A stretch of 64,000 nucleotides of DNA from VRUE01 sp963702705. GTDB taxonomy: Bacteria > Actinomycetota > Thermoleophilia > Solirubrobacterales > 70-9. The stretch lies in NCBI GenBank assembly GCA_963702705.1, contig CAVPDR010000002.1, positions 1 through 64,000 on the forward strand. The letters run 5' to 3'. Below are positions 1 to 15,992 of this stretch, piece after piece. The translations under genes were made by a program, and so were the position numbers. Every line of letters begins with the position of its first letter. Within the stretch, counting starts at the first letter, position 1. Below the pieces are notes generated by a model. The model was not told the origin of the DNA. It searched no databases and worked only from the letters and a program-made list of their open reading frames with translations.

Positions 1-22
1 TCTTGCGCACTGCCTTAATCAT
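1..22 (-). CDS. Start of an unidentified divergent gene (partial)
   Basis: On the minus strand an ATG at 20-22 is preceded by AAGGAG at 28-34 (reverse strand), a good ribosome-binding site at normal spacing. Only seven codons (MIKAVRK) lie inside the window, so no product can be named. It is divergent to ilvE. Confidence 0.4.
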
Positions 23-104
23 CAGGTGCTCCTTTTCGGTTGACGCGGCCCTCTTCTCGACTTGGCTCGAATGACCTTGCGCGATCGGGCATACTTCCCC
101 GAAC

Positions 105-1056
105 ATGGATACGGCCGAGTTGATTTGGCAGAACGGGAAGTTCGTGCCCTGGGAGGACGCCAAAGTGCACGTCCTCAGCCACGGGCTGCACTACGGCACG
201 GGCGTCTTCGAGGGGGTCCGTTGCTACGAGACCGAGCGCGGTCCGGCGATCTTTCGCCACGCTGACCACCTCGACCGGCTCGCCAAGTCGGCCGAGCTCT
301 ACTACCTCGGCCTGCCCTATTCGACCGAGGAGATCGGCGAGGCTACGCGCGAGCTGATCCGCCGCAACGGGCTCGGCTCCTGCTACATCCGGCCACTCGC
401 CTTCCGTGGATACGGCAGCCTTGGCCTCTACGCCACCGACGCCCCGGTCGATCTGATCATCGCCGCCTTTCCCTGGGGCGCCTACCTCGGCGAGGAGGGC
501 CAGAAGCACGGCATCCGCGCCAAGGTCTCGAGCTGGCGCCGGATCGGCCCCGGCGGGTCTGATCCCGCACGCCAAGGCCTCGGGTCAGTACCTCAACTCG
601 ATCCTGGCCAAGACCGAGTCGACCAACGCTGGCTACGAGGAGGCGATCCTGCTCGACGAGCGCGGCTTCGTCTGCGAGGGCTCCGGCGAGAACATCTTCC
701 TGGTCCGCGACGGCCAGATCGTCACGCCGCCGCACGTCGCCTCGATCCTCGACGGGATCAACCGCAAGTCGGTGATCCAGATCGCCCGCGACCTCGGCTA
801 CACGGTGGTCGAGCGCGACATCGCCCGCGCCGAGCTCTACCTGGCCGAGGAGATCTTTCTCACCGGCACCGCCGCCGAGCTGGTCCCGGTGCGCGAGATC
901 GACGACCACCCGATCGGCGAGCCCGGCGAGATAACCCGCCACGTACAGGCGAAATTCGTCGACGCTCTGCATGGCCGCGCCGAGGAGTACCTCGAGTGGC
1001 TCGACTTCGTCGGCGTCGCGACCGGGGCGGACGAGCCGAGTAAGGTCAGTTCCTGA
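105..1056 (+). pseudogene. ilvE: Branched-chain amino acid aminotransferase, frameshifted
   Basis: Class IV PLP-dependent transaminase for the last step of Val/Leu/Ile synthesis. The frame starting at ATG 105 gives a normal IlvE N-terminus with the HGLHYGTGVFEG motif, then loses similarity near 555-560. From there the +1 frame continues the protein through IPHAKASGQYLNS (containing the expected PLP lysine), CEGSGENIFLV and ELVPVREID to a TGA at 1054-1056. One extra base near the GGCGGGTCTG at 553-562 accounts for the change. All family motifs are conserved on both sides, so this is either a very recent mutation or an assembly error. As written, the catalytic lysine is not translated in frame. 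It lies upstream of cimA, which fits isoleucine synthesis. Confidence 0.85.
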
Positions 1057-1065
1057 TGCGACGCA

Positions 1066-1164
1066 GCTTCGAGGCAATCGGGCGAATTACCGCAGCCGCC
1101 TAGCGGCTGGCGTGGCCATGCCACGCGTACGGGCCGAAAGGCCCTCACCCCGATCTCTCGAAGC
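1066..1164 (+). ncRNA. Candidate structured cis-regulatory RNA leader of cimA
   Basis: A closing stem pairs 1066-1073 with 1157-1164 (8 bp) and, across a 3/2-nt internal loop, 1077-1082 with 1149-1154 (6 bp). It encloses three perfect hairpins: 1093-1109 (7 bp, loop CTA), 1110-1126 (7 bp, loop CAT) and 1131-1144 (5 bp, GAAA tetraloop). The result is a four-way junction with 10 unpaired bases (1083-1092) on one side. The 3' closing strand ends directly before the AAAGG ribosome-binding site of cimA, so a translational switch is plausible. It lacks the conserved SAM-I/IV, TPP and T-box sequences I could check by eye. Its function is inference. Confidence 0.6.
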
Positions 1165-1176
1165 GAAAGGCATCAG

Positions 1177-2757
<1,581 letters not shown>

Positions 2758-2769
2758 GGTCCGCCGCCT

Positions 2770-3893
2770 ATGCCCGAGCAACCCGAGATCGAGCCGATCC
2801 CGCTCGCCCGCCCCGAGATCGGCCCCCGCGAGGAGGAGCTTGTGCTGGAGGTGCTGCGCTCGGGCCGGCTCTCGCTGGGGCCGATGGGCGAGCGCTTCGA
2901 GCGCGAGTTCGCCGCCTGGCTCGGGGTCGAGGACGCGGTCGCGGTCTCCAGCGGCACGACCGGGCTTCACCTCGGCGTGCGCGCCCTCGGCTGGGGGCCC
3001 GGCGACGAGGTCCTGACCAGCCCCTTCAGCTTCGTCGCCTCCGCCAACTGCCTGCTCTACGAGGGCGCGCGACCGGTCTTCTGCGACGTCGATCCCGAGA
3101 CGCTCAACCTCGACCCCGGCGCCGCCGCGGCCGCCGTCGGCGAGCGCACCACCGGCATCTTGCCGGTCCACATATTCGGCTATCCGGCCGCGATGCCGGA
3201 GCTGGAGAGGCTGGCGGCCAAGCACGATCTCGGCCTGCTCGAGGACGCCTGCGAGGCGCTCGGGGCCGTCGATTCGGAGGGCCAAAAGGTCGGCGCCCGC
3301 GGCAACCTCGCCACCTTCGCCTTCTACGCCAACAAGCAGATGACGACGGGAGAGGGGGGGATGGTCGTGCCGGGCAGCCCGGAGGTTGCCGCCCGCCTGC
3401 GCAGCGAGCGCAACCAGGGGCGGGCCGCCGACATGGGCTGGCTCGACCACGGTGGCCTCGGCTTCAACTACCGCCTCTCCGACGTCGCGGCGGCGCTCGG
3501 CGTCGCCCAGGTGGAGAAGCTCGACAAGCTGCTGGCGGACCGGCGCCGGGTCGCCTCTCTCTACGAGCAGGGGCTGGCGCAGATCGACGTGGAGACGCCG
3601 TCCGCCGGTCGGGGGGACGAGCTGCGCAGTTGGTTCGTCTACACCGTGCGCCTGCCGGCGGACGTCGATCGCGACGCCACCGTCGAGCGCCTCGCCGAGC
3701 GCGGCGTCGCCAGCAAGGCCTACCTGCCCTGCATCCACCTCTTCCCCCATCTGCGCGAGCTCGGTTACCGCGAGGGCCAGTTCCCGGTCGCCGAAGCGGC
3801 CTCGGCGCGCTCGCTGGCGCTGCCGTTCTTTCCGGCGATGAGCGAGTCCCAGGTGACCCGGGTGTGCGAGGCTCTCGCCGAATCCATCCACTG

Positions 3894-3894
<1 letters not shown>
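2770..3894 (+). CDS. DegT/DnrJ/EryC1-family PLP aminotransferase
   Basis: Sugar-aminotransferase fold (type I PLP enzyme), 374 residues. The internal-aldimine lysine is K189 in FYANKQMTTGEGG; SSGTTGLHL near residue 60 and EDACEALG near 158 contact the cofactor in this family. Members usually aminate nucleotide-linked keto-sugars for cell-surface glycans. No glycosyltransferase or sugar-nucleotide gene is adjacent; the neighbours are cimA and argH, and it overlaps the argH start by one base (TGATG), so it is co-transcribed with amino-acid genes. Its substrate cannot be read from sequence. Confidence 0.9.
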
Positions 3895-5284
<1,390 letters not shown>

Positions 5285-5285
<1 letters not shown>

Positions 5286-5348
5286 GTGTTTCAATCGCCA
5301 CGGTGACTTCCGGGTGCTCGAATCCGTGGCGATTGGAACGCGAACACT
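5285..5348 (+). repeat. Long inverted repeat at the argH stop codon
   Basis: CAATCGCCACGG (5292-5303) pairs perfectly with CCGTGGCGATTG (5324-5335), with a 20-nt loop. An outer AGTGTT/AACACT pair (5285-5290 with 5343-5348) begins on the last base of the argH TGA. There is no U-run. It covers the possible GTG starts of the next gene, so it could end or stabilise the argH transcript, or hide the downstream start. Confidence 0.6.
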
Positions 5349-5949
5349 GACCTCGACCGAGCCCACCGAGACCGGGACCCGCCTCGGCGCGGACTTCTTC
5401 GATCGATCGGTGCACCTGGTCGCCCGCGAGCTGATCGGCTGCCGGCTCTTCTACGCGGGCTGCGGTGGCATCATCGTCGAGACCGAGAGCTACGAGCGCG
5501 ACGACCCGGCCTGCCACGCCTACGTCGGCCTCACCGATCGCACCGAGGTGCTCTTCGGCCCGCCGGGCCGCGCCTACGTCTACCTCTCCTACGGCATCCA
5601 CTCGCTGCTGAACTTCGTTGCCGAACCCGAGGGCGAGGCGGCGGCGGTGCTGATCCGGGCGCTGGAGCCGACCGCGGGGATCGAGACGATGCGGGCGCGG
5701 CGCGGCGAGCGGCCCGACCGCGACCTCTGCTCGGGCCCGGGCAAGCTGACCGAGGCGCTCGGCGTCGACCTCTCCCAGAACGGCGCCGACCTCGGGCGCG
5801 ACCCCTTCCTGCTGCTGCCGCGCGAGGACGGCTGGCGGGGACGAGTGGTCACCGGGCGCCGGGTCGGGATCACGAAAGCGGTCGAGCGGCCGTGGCGCTT
5901 CGGCCTTGCCGGCAGCCCCTACATATCGCGGCCCGCTATCCGGCGGTAA
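5314..5949 (+). CDS. mpg: 3-methyladenine DNA glycosylase, Mpg/AAG type
   Basis: Base-excision repair enzyme that removes alkylated purines. It shows the family layout: ADFFDRS..LVARELIGCRL near the N-terminus, VETESYERDDPACHAYVGLTDR with the active-site Glu/Tyr region, PPGRAYVYLSYGIH, and CSGPGKLTEALGV. The family is about 180-210 residues. The start is uncertain: in-frame GTG at 5314 or 5326 both lie inside the inverted repeat, and CTG at 5347 is another option. The C-terminus overlaps the convergent penicillin-binding protein by 14 bp. Confidence 0.88.
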   Translation: MLESVAIGTRTLTSTEPTETGTRLGADFFDRSVHLVARELIGCRLFYAGCGGIIVETESYERDDPACHAYVGLTDRTEVLFGPPGRAYVYLSYGIHSLLNFVAEPEGEAAAVLIRALEPTAGIETMRARRGERPDRDLCSGPGKLTEALGVDLSQNGADLGRDPFLLLPREDGWRGRVVTGRRVGITKAVERPWRFGLAGSPYISRPAIRR

Positions 5950-8047
5950 CGCCGCCGCCGCTTGACGGGGCGGCCGGTTCGCTCGGTTCCGGGGCCGCCG
6001 GTTCGCCGGGTTCGGCCGCTTCCGGCGCTTCGGGGGTTTCTTCGACCGGTTCGCTCGTTTCCGGCGCTTCCGTTTCTTCGACTTCCGGTTCGCCCGAGGA
6101 TTCCGGCGCGGTGTAGGTCGACCCGGATCCGTCCTTGCGTTCCCTTCCTTCTTTCGCTTCTGCAGCCCGTTCGGCTTTGATTTCCTCGTAGGCGGACATC
6201 ACGCTGGCCCAGATCAGCGCCGGGAAGGTGCCGCCCATCACCGGGCCACCGTTGTAGAGGGTCGTCATCGGCGTCGTCGTGTCGGCGTAGCCAACCCAGA
6301 CGCAGGCGGTCGCTTCGTCTTCGATCCCGCCGCAGAACCAGGCATCGCCGTTGTTCTCGGTCGTCCCCGTCTTGCCCCACTGCCCTGAGGCGCCGATCTG
6401 GGCGTGGGTGCCGGTGCCGCTGCTGACCACGGTTTCGAGGATGCTCTTCGCTTCTTCGGCGACGCCTTCGGGGATCACCTGGGTGTGGATCGAGTCGTTG
6501 TCGCCGTCCTTGATCGTTTGGCCGTCCTGGTCGGTGACCTGGGTGTAGGCGACGGGGCTGTCGCCCGGCCGCGGCGCCAGCGTGCCGCTGACGCGATCGC
6601 CGTTGTTGCCGATCGTCGAGTAGGCGTAGGCCCAGCCCAGCGGCGTCACGCCCTCGGTCAGGCCGCCCAGCACCATCGCCGGGTTGGTCGAGATCGGGTC
6701 GTCGTAGCCGGCCTTGTGGATCGTGGCGGCGATCGAGCGGGTGCGGTCCTCGATCGTCTTGCCCTTCAGCCCTTCGAGGCCGAGCTGGGCGTAGATCGAG
6801 TTGTCCGAGTAGGTGGTCGCGCAGACGATGTCGCAGGAGCCGAGGTAGGAGTCCTCGTCGTTGTGGACGACGAACGTTTCTTCGCCGTGCTTGCCGAAGT
6901 GGAATTCCTGCGGCGCCGATTCGTAGGTCGTGTAGGGGGAGATGCCCTCCTCCAGCGCCGTGAGCAGCGTGAACGGCTTGATCGAGGAGCCGGGCTGGCG
7001 GTGGCCCTGGGTGGCGAGGTTGAAGGGCTTGGTTTCGAAGTCGGGCCCGCCGACCATCGCCTTGACGCCTGCGTTCTTGTTGTCGAGTACGACGACCGAG
7101 GCGGTCGCCGGCAGGTAGCCGAGGTATGCGTTGACCGCTTCTTCGGCGGCGCCCTGGAGGCGCAGGTCGAGCGTCGACTTCACTTTCAGGCCGCCGAAGA
7201 AGGCCTTCGAGGCGCCGTAGCGTTCGACCAACTGCTGGCGCAGCCAGGCGGTGAAGTAGGGGGCCTTCGAATCGAGCTTGGGCGGCTCGATGTCGTTGGG
7301 GGAGGGCAGGGCCTGTTGGCGGCCTTCTTCGTACTGTTCCTGCGTTATGTAGCCCTGTTCGTACATCTTTTCCAGCACCAGGTTGCGTCGGCCGAGCGAG
7401 TTTTCGGGGTAGATCTTGGGGTCGAAGGCCGAGGGCGAGGCGATGATCGCCGCCAGGGTCGCCGCCTCCCAGGGCTCGAGCACCGAGGCGCAGGGCTCGG
7501 TTGGCGTGCCGCAGCCCGGGTGGGCGTTGCCGAAGTAGGTGCGGGCCGCGGCCTCGATCCCGTAGGCGCCCTCGCCGAAGTAGATCGTGTTCAGGTACTC
7601 GGTGAGGATTTTGTCCTTGGTCCAGTGGCGCTCGAGCCGGTAGGCGAGCGCCGCCTCGCGGAACTTCTCGAAGACCGTGCGGCTGCCTTCGGCTTCGAGC
7701 GCGTTCTTGACGAACTGCTCGGTGATCGTCGAGGCGCCCTGCTGGGCGCTCTGGCTGAGCACGTCCTTGATCAGGGCGCGGGCGATGCCCTGGAAGTCGA
7801 CGCCGTTGTGTTCGTAGAAGCGCGAGTCCTCGATCGAGACCACTGCGTTCTTGACGTTGGGTGAGATCTGGCCCGAGGTGAGCAGGATCTTGTTCTGGTC
7901 GCTGGTCAGGGTGCCGATCGGTTCGCCCGAGGCGTCGAAGACCTCGCTGTTCTTCGAGGCCTTGTACTGGGCGAAGTTGTAGATCGCCGGCAGATCCTGC
8001 GAGACAGCGGCCATCATCCCGAAGACCATCGAGACCAGGGCCAGCAC
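5936..8047 (-). CDS. Class A penicillin-binding protein (transglycosylase/transpeptidase)
   Basis: Bifunctional peptidoglycan synthase. The GT51 transglycosylase domain is shown by VSIEDSRFYEHNGVDFQGIARAL and QGASTITEQFVKN. The transpeptidase domain shows GSSIKPF (SxxK), TTYSDNS (SxN) and GKTGTTEN (KTG). A Glu/Pro/Ala-rich tail of about 75 residues follows. The GTG at 8047 starts inside the membrane anchor. A better N-terminus (MAIGTKLRRRG..., basic then LRILFVLLGLA) sits in another frame from ATG 8180 down to about 8048. Removing one base near 8048-8051 joins the two, so the true gene probably spans 5936-8180 with a frameshift or assembly error. It is divergent to tyrS. Confidence 0.9.
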   Translation of the reverse strand: MLALVSMVFGMMAAVSQDLPAIYNFAQYKASKNSEVFDASGEPIGTLTSDQNKILLTSGQISPNVKNAVVSIEDSRFYEHNGVDFQGIARALIKDVLSQSAQQGASTITEQFVKNALEAEGSRTVFEKFREAALAYRLERHWTKDKILTEYLNTIYFGEGAYGIEAAARTYFGNAHPGCGTPTEPCASVLEPWEAATLAAIIASPSAFDPKIYPENSLGRRNLVLEKMYEQGYITQEQYEEGRQQALPSPNDIEPPKLDSKAPYFTAWLRQQLVERYGASKAFFGGLKVKSTLDLRLQGAAEEAVNAYLGYLPATASVVVLDNKNAGVKAMVGGPDFETKPFNLATQGHRQPGSSIKPFTLLTALEEGISPYTTYESAPQEFHFGKHGEETFVVHNDEDSYLGSCDIVCATTYSDNSIYAQLGLEGLKGKTIEDRTRSIAATIHKAGYDDPISTNPAMVLGGLTEGVTPLGWAYAYSTIGNNGDRVSGTLAPRPGDSPVAYTQVTDQDGQTIKDGDNDSIHTQVIPEGVAEEAKSILETVVSSGTGTHAQIGASGQWGKTGTTENNGDAWFCGGIEDEATACVWVGYADTTTPMTTLYNGGPVMGGTFPALIWASVMSAYEEIKAERAAEAKEGRERKDGSGSTYTAPESSGEPEVEETEAPETSEPVEETPEAPEAAEPGEPAAPEPSEPAAPSSGGGVTAG

Positions 8048-8233
8048 GCGCGAGCCCGAGCAGGACGAAGAGAATGCGCAGCTTCTTCAGCCGCGGCCTG
8101 GCGGGCTTGGGCGAAGGCGTCGGCGGCGCCGACGGCGCGGCTGCGTCGCCCCGTCGGCGGAGCTTTGTTCCAATTGCCATCGAGGGAGGTCGCAATTCGG
8201 CGTCCCACGGCCCGCCGAGCGAAGGCGGCAGTC

Positions 8234-8239
8234 TAGCAT
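8234..8239 (+). promoter_or_regulatory. -10 box of tyrS
   Basis: TAGCAT lies 7 nt before the tyrS GTG, so transcription should start at or next to the start codon (leaderless mRNA). No clear -35 is seen. The 66-bp gap to the alternative PBP start at 8180 must also hold the divergent promoter. Confidence 0.6.
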
Positions 8240-8246
8240 TGGGGCC

Positions 8247-9410
8247 GTGGCGGACCTGACGCGCAACGCGGTCGATGTGCTGCCGGCGGGGATGCTGCGG
8301 GAGCAGCTGGCCGGCGGCCGGCCGCTGCGCGTGAAGCTGGGGATCGACCCGACCACGCCCGACATCCACCTCGGCCACACCGTCGTGCTTGAGAAGCTGC
8401 GCGAGTTCCAGCAGGCGGGCCACCGGGTCGTGCTGATCGTCGGCGACTTCACCGCCCGGGTCGGCGATCCGAGCGGCCGCTCGGCGCCGCGGCCGCTGCC
8501 CTCGCCGGAGGAGATCGAGGCCAACGCCGCGACTTACCAGGAGCAGGCCTTCAAGATCCTCGATCGCAAGCGCACCGAGGTCCGCTTCAACAGCGAGTGG
8601 CTGCGGATGGAGCCGGAGGCGCTGCTCGGCTTGCTGGCGCAGACCACGGTCGCCCGCCTGATCGAGCGCGACGACTTCCAGAAACGGCTCGCCGCCGGCG
8701 CGCCGATCGCGGCGCTGGAGCTGCTCTACCCGCTGCTGCAGGGATACGACTCGGTCGCGGTCGAAGCCGACGTCGAGCTGGGGGGGACCGACCAGAAGTT
8801 CAACCTGCTCTTCGGCCGCGACATCCAGACCTCTTACGGCCAGGTGCCGCAATCGATCCTGACGATGCCGATCCTGGTCGGAACCGACGGCGTGAAGAAG
8901 ATGAGCAAGTCGCTGGACAACTACATCGGCGTCACCGAGGCGCCCGAGGAGATGTTCGGCAAGACGATGCGGGTGCCCGACGAGGCGATGCCCGAGTACT
9001 TCCGGCTCGTACTCGGCGCCGAGCCACCGGTCGGGGCCCCGCCCAACGAGGCCAAGCGGGCACTGGCACGCGGCATAGTCGAGCGCTTTCACGACGCGGC
9101 CGCGGCACAGGGGGCGGAGGCGCACTTCAACCGCCTCTTCGTCGATCGTCAGGCGCCGGACGAGGTCGAGGAGCTTGACCTGCTGCCGTTCCTCGGCGAC
9201 AACGGCGGTACGGTCCACCTTCCGGCCCTGATGGCCGGCGCCTTCGAGATCAGCTCCAGCGAGGCGCGTCGCCTGATCAGGCAGGGGGGGGCCAAGCTCG
9301 ACGGTGAGACGATCCCCTCCGATACCCTGGATTTGGCTCCCAAAGCGCTCGATGGCCGCATCCTGCAGGCCGGCAAGCGGCGATTCCGCCGCCTTCGCGC
9401 CGGCCGCTAG
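8247..9410 (+). CDS. tyrS: Tyrosyl-tRNA synthetase
   Basis: Class I synthetase, 387 residues, charging tRNA-Tyr. It carries the HIGH-type motif HLGHTVVL near residue 33, KKMSKSLDN near 215, and a C-terminal S4-like RNA-binding domain (SSEARRLIRQGGAKLDGE) from about 325. This is the TyrZ-like bacterial subgroup. The GTG start is supported by the -10 box 7 nt upstream. It is followed by the rRNA operon promoter. Confidence 0.95.
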   Translation: MADLTRNAVDVLPAGMLREQLAGGRPLRVKLGIDPTTPDIHLGHTVVLEKLREFQQAGHRVVLIVGDFTARVGDPSGRSAPRPLPSPEEIEANAATYQEQAFKILDRKRTEVRFNSEWLRMEPEALLGLLAQTTVARLIERDDFQKRLAAGAPIAALELLYPLLQGYDSVAVEADVELGGTDQKFNLLFGRDIQTSYGQVPQSILTMPILVGTDGVKKMSKSLDNYIGVTEAPEEMFGKTMRVPDEAMPEYFRLVLGAEPPVGAPPNEAKRALARGIVERFHDAAAAQGAEAHFNRLFVDRQAPDEVEELDLLPFLGDNGGTVHLPALMAGAFEISSSEARRLIRQGGAKLDGETIPSDTLDLAPKALDGRILQAGKRRFRRLRAGR

Positions 9411-9430
9411 GCAAACCGCCGCCATAGCGC

Positions 9431-9436
9431 TATACT
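9431..9436 (+). promoter_or_regulatory. -10 box of the rRNA operon
   Basis: TATACT preceded by GC is the best -10 element between tyrS and rrs. No convincing -35 is seen. About 260 nt of leader follow before mature 16S; they hold the boxA-like element and the 16S processing stem. Confidence 0.5.
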
Positions 9437-9512
9437 CCCGCGTCCTTCCGGGGCAGGCCTCCGTGCCTGGCCCGTGCGTGAAGGGCGGCGAGCACCGCCG
9501 TCAAGGCGCAGC

Positions 9513-9535
9513 GGTCTTTGAAAACTGAGCAGCGT
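9513..9535 (+). promoter_or_regulatory. boxA-like element and 5' strand of the 16S processing stem
   Basis: GGTCTTTGAAAA (9513-9524) resembles boxA antitermination sites. AAAACTGAGCAGCGT (9521-9535) is exactly complementary to 11301-11315 after 16S, forming the long stem cut by RNase III in pre-rRNA maturation. Confidence 0.75.
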
Positions 9536-9697
9536 GCACCCCGCGGGCCGGATTGGCCTGTGGGGATGTTTGAGCCCGATCCACCTGGTGCGCCAGCGCG
9601 CCGGGTGGTCTGATTTACCCGTCATGCCGGTCGCCGAGTATGTGTACCCGGCGATTTGCAATTTGCCAGGCATGACAGCTCTCTGTAAGAAGTACCT

Positions 9698-11243
<1,546 letters not shown>

Positions 11244-11461
11244 TAGGGAGATTTCTCTAGAACGTCGACCGGGCTCCCCAGTGGCTATGTGTCACTGGGT
11301 ACGCTGCTCAGTTTTGAGAGACCGCCAACGGCAGTCAGCCGTTGCGTGCGCCTCGGTGGACCTTGAAAACTGCACAAGGCCAAACATCGAAATCCGCATA
11401 TGCGGATATTCGAGGGTAATTTAATTTGTGATCTGTACACGTTGTGTATAGGTCGCTCACC
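11244..11461 (+). other. 16S-23S internal transcribed spacer without tRNA
   Basis: The spacer of about 218 nt contains the 3' strand of the 16S processing stem (11301-11323) and the 5' strand of the 23S stem (11362-11380, CTTGAAAACTGCACAAGGC). The latter pairs with 14484-14502 with one G-U. I find no tRNA-Ile or tRNA-Ala cloverleaf or CCA-end pattern in it. Confidence 0.8.
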
Positions 11462-14458
<2,997 letters not shown>

Positions 14459-14529
14459 GGATATTTCATTACCCATGCTTTGCGCCTTGTGCGGTTTTCA
14501 AGCTCCACCGGGGGCGGTCTCGCAAATTT

Positions 14530-14646
14530 TCCGGTGGTGCATAGCGAAAGGGAAACACCTCTTCCCATTCCGAACAGAGCAGTTAAGCCTTTCAGCGCCG
14601 ATGGTACTTGGGGGGCAACCCCCTGGGAGAGTAGGTCGCCGCCGGT
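14530..14646 (+). rRNA. rrf: 5S ribosomal RNA
   Basis: About 117 nt starting with CCGGTGGTGCATAGCG and ending GTAGGTCGCCGCCGG. The two ends pair (CCGG/CCGG region), and the conserved loop CCCATTCCGAACAG is present at about 14565-14578. It lies 70 nt after 23S in the usual order. Confidence 0.93.
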
Positions 14647-14649
14647 TTT

Positions 14650-15876
14650 TTATTCCTTCGAGCCCGGTCCGCGTGATCGGGCTCGTTGCGTTTTTGGCTT
14701 GATTTGCAGGAGAAAACGGCGCAGTCGGCGTTCGTAGAGGCGGGGGCCGACGTTCCACTCCTGGGTGTGATCGGCCCTCGGGACGCGGTAGTAGGTGACC
14801 GAGCTGCCGAGCTTGGCGGCAAACGCATCGCTGTCGGCGATCGGCACGACGGTGTCATCTACGCCGTGGAAGAGCAGGATCGGGAGCTGGAAGTCCTCGG
14901 GGTGCTTGACGGCGTCGAGGCTGTCCCAGTCGGGGTCGATGCGCGCATCGATCGCCGCCTCGACGGGTAGGGCGAGCGCGCCCGGCAGCCCCATCTGTTC
15001 GCTGTTGAATTCGAGCACCGATTTCCAGTCGAGGACGGGAGCGTCGAGCACGATGCCGCTGACCCGTTTCGAGAGTGGCGAGCGTTGCATGAACTCGGTG
15101 ACCAGCGCGCCGCCCATCGAGTAGCCGACCAGCACGAGCCGCTGCGCTCCGTGGTGGAGGGCGTAGCGCGCCGCGGCTGCGAGGTCCCGCCACTCGGTTT
15201 CGCCGAGGTGGTAGAGACCGTCAGGGCTCTCAGGCGCGCCGAGGTCGTTGCGGTAGGAGATCAGCAGCGAGGGGAAGCCGGCGCGGTGGAGGGTGGGGGC
15301 GATGCGGAGGTCGCACTGGCGGCTGTCGTTGTGGCCGTGGACGACGATCGCCCAGGTGTGCGAGGGCGCCGAGTTGGGGTCGCTGTGCCGGGGCGCGGGG
15401 ATCAGCCAGGCGGGCATCGGACCGAGCGGGTCGGGGACGTCCACGGCCCGGTAGGGCAGGCCGAGCGCTTCGCCTGGATCGCCGGCGTAGACGTTGCTTT
15501 CAAGGCCGGCCTCGAGCCCCGGCACCAGGTAGCCGCGGACGCGGGTCAGCTTGCGGGTGACGGCGTCGTCGCCTTCGCTCTCGACCGGACCGACGATCGC
15601 GTGGCCGCCCTGCCAGGCGAGGCCGAAATAACCCGGCCTGGCGGCGGCCTCGGAGCGGTGAAGCTCGATGCTGCCGGGCGTTACCGCCTCGACGTCGACC
15701 CGTTCGGACCAGGGCGAGTGGTCCGGAACGAGGGCGACCGACGAGAAGTGCCAGCTCGCGAGGGCGCCAAGGGCGAGGATGAGTGCCGCGGCCGCCGCCG
15801 CGGCGACGATCCAGCGGGCTCGCCGCCGGCCGCTTCGCGGTGGGCTTCCCTGCGGTTCCGGGGCGGCGCCTGGCAC
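14650..15876 (-). CDS. Membrane-anchored alpha/beta hydrolase
   Basis: 408 residues. A basic N-terminus and one membrane segment (residues about 22-42, WIVAAAAAAALILALGALA) precede an extracytoplasmic alpha/beta-hydrolase domain. GYSMGG holds the nucleophile serine, and HGVDDTVVP and RADHTQEW match the Asp and His regions. AIVVHGHNDSRQ is the oxyanion-side HG motif. The substrate is unknown; the fold covers esterases, peptidases and lipases. The GTG start is fixed by the minus-strand -10 box TAGTCT (15883-15888) 6 nt upstream. The 3' end overlaps the rRNA terminator. Confidence 0.88.
   Translation of the reverse strand: MPGAAPEPQGSPPRSGRRRARWIVAAAAAAALILALGALASWHFSSVALVPDHSPWSERVDVEAVTPGSIELHRSEAAARPGYFGLAWQGGHAIVGPVESEGDDAVTRKLTRVRGYLVPGLEAGLESNVYAGDPGEALGLPYRAVDVPDPLGPMPAWLIPAPRHSDPNSAPSHTWAIVVHGHNDSRQCDLRIAPTLHRAGFPSLLISYRNDLGAPESPDGLYHLGETEWRDLAAAARYALHHGAQRLVLVGYSMGGALVTEFMQRSPLSKRVSGIVLDAPVLDWKSVLEFNSEQMGLPGALALPVEAAIDARIDPDWDSLDAVKHPEDFQLPILLFHGVDDTVVPIADSDAFAAKLGSSVTYYRVPRADHTQEWNVGPRLYERRLRRFLLQIKPKTQRARSRGPGSKE
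14659..14695 (+). terminator. Rho-independent terminator of the rRNA operon
   Basis: CGAGCCCG (14659-14666) pairs with CGGGCTCG (14678-14685) around an 11-nt loop, followed by TTGCGTTTTT. It lies inside the last codons of the convergent hydrolase gene (stop at 14650-14652). Confidence 0.8.
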
Positions 15877-15992
15877 CGCTGCAGACTATTGGGCGCCTCG
15901 AGGCCGTACTCGCCCAGCGTCGCGAAATCGATCAGGAGGTCGACGGCGTCGGCCAGCCGTCCCGTCAGCGATGTTTTCGTCGTATCGAACAT
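15681..15992 (-). CDS. Possible small protein overlapping the hydrolase start
   Basis: ATG at 15992 begins MFDTTKTSLTGRLADAVDLLI, an amphipathic, protein-like segment up to about residue 38. A TAGAGT -10 box lies 7 nt upstream (16000-16005), matching the local leaderless pattern. After residue 38 the frame runs through the hydrolase N-terminus in another phase and becomes Arg/Pro/Ser-rich like antisense-type translation, so the true 3' end or an indel is uncertain. No family recognised. Confidence 0.35.
   Translation of the reverse strand: MFDTTKTSLTGRLADAVDLLIDFATLGEYGLEAPNSLQRCQAPPRNRREAHREAAGGEPAGSSPRRRPRHSSSPLAPSRAGTSRRSPSFRTTRPGPNGSTSRR

Noticed and set aside
5919..9425. 1168-codon minus-strand frame across tyrS and the PBP
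   Set aside because: Mostly shadow translation. Only its short MAIGTKLRRR... part is meaningful, as the displaced N-terminus of the PBP.
11244..11461. tRNA in the 16S-23S spacer
   Set aside because: No cloverleaf or T-loop GTTCRA pattern; the sequence is accounted for by the two processing-stem strands.
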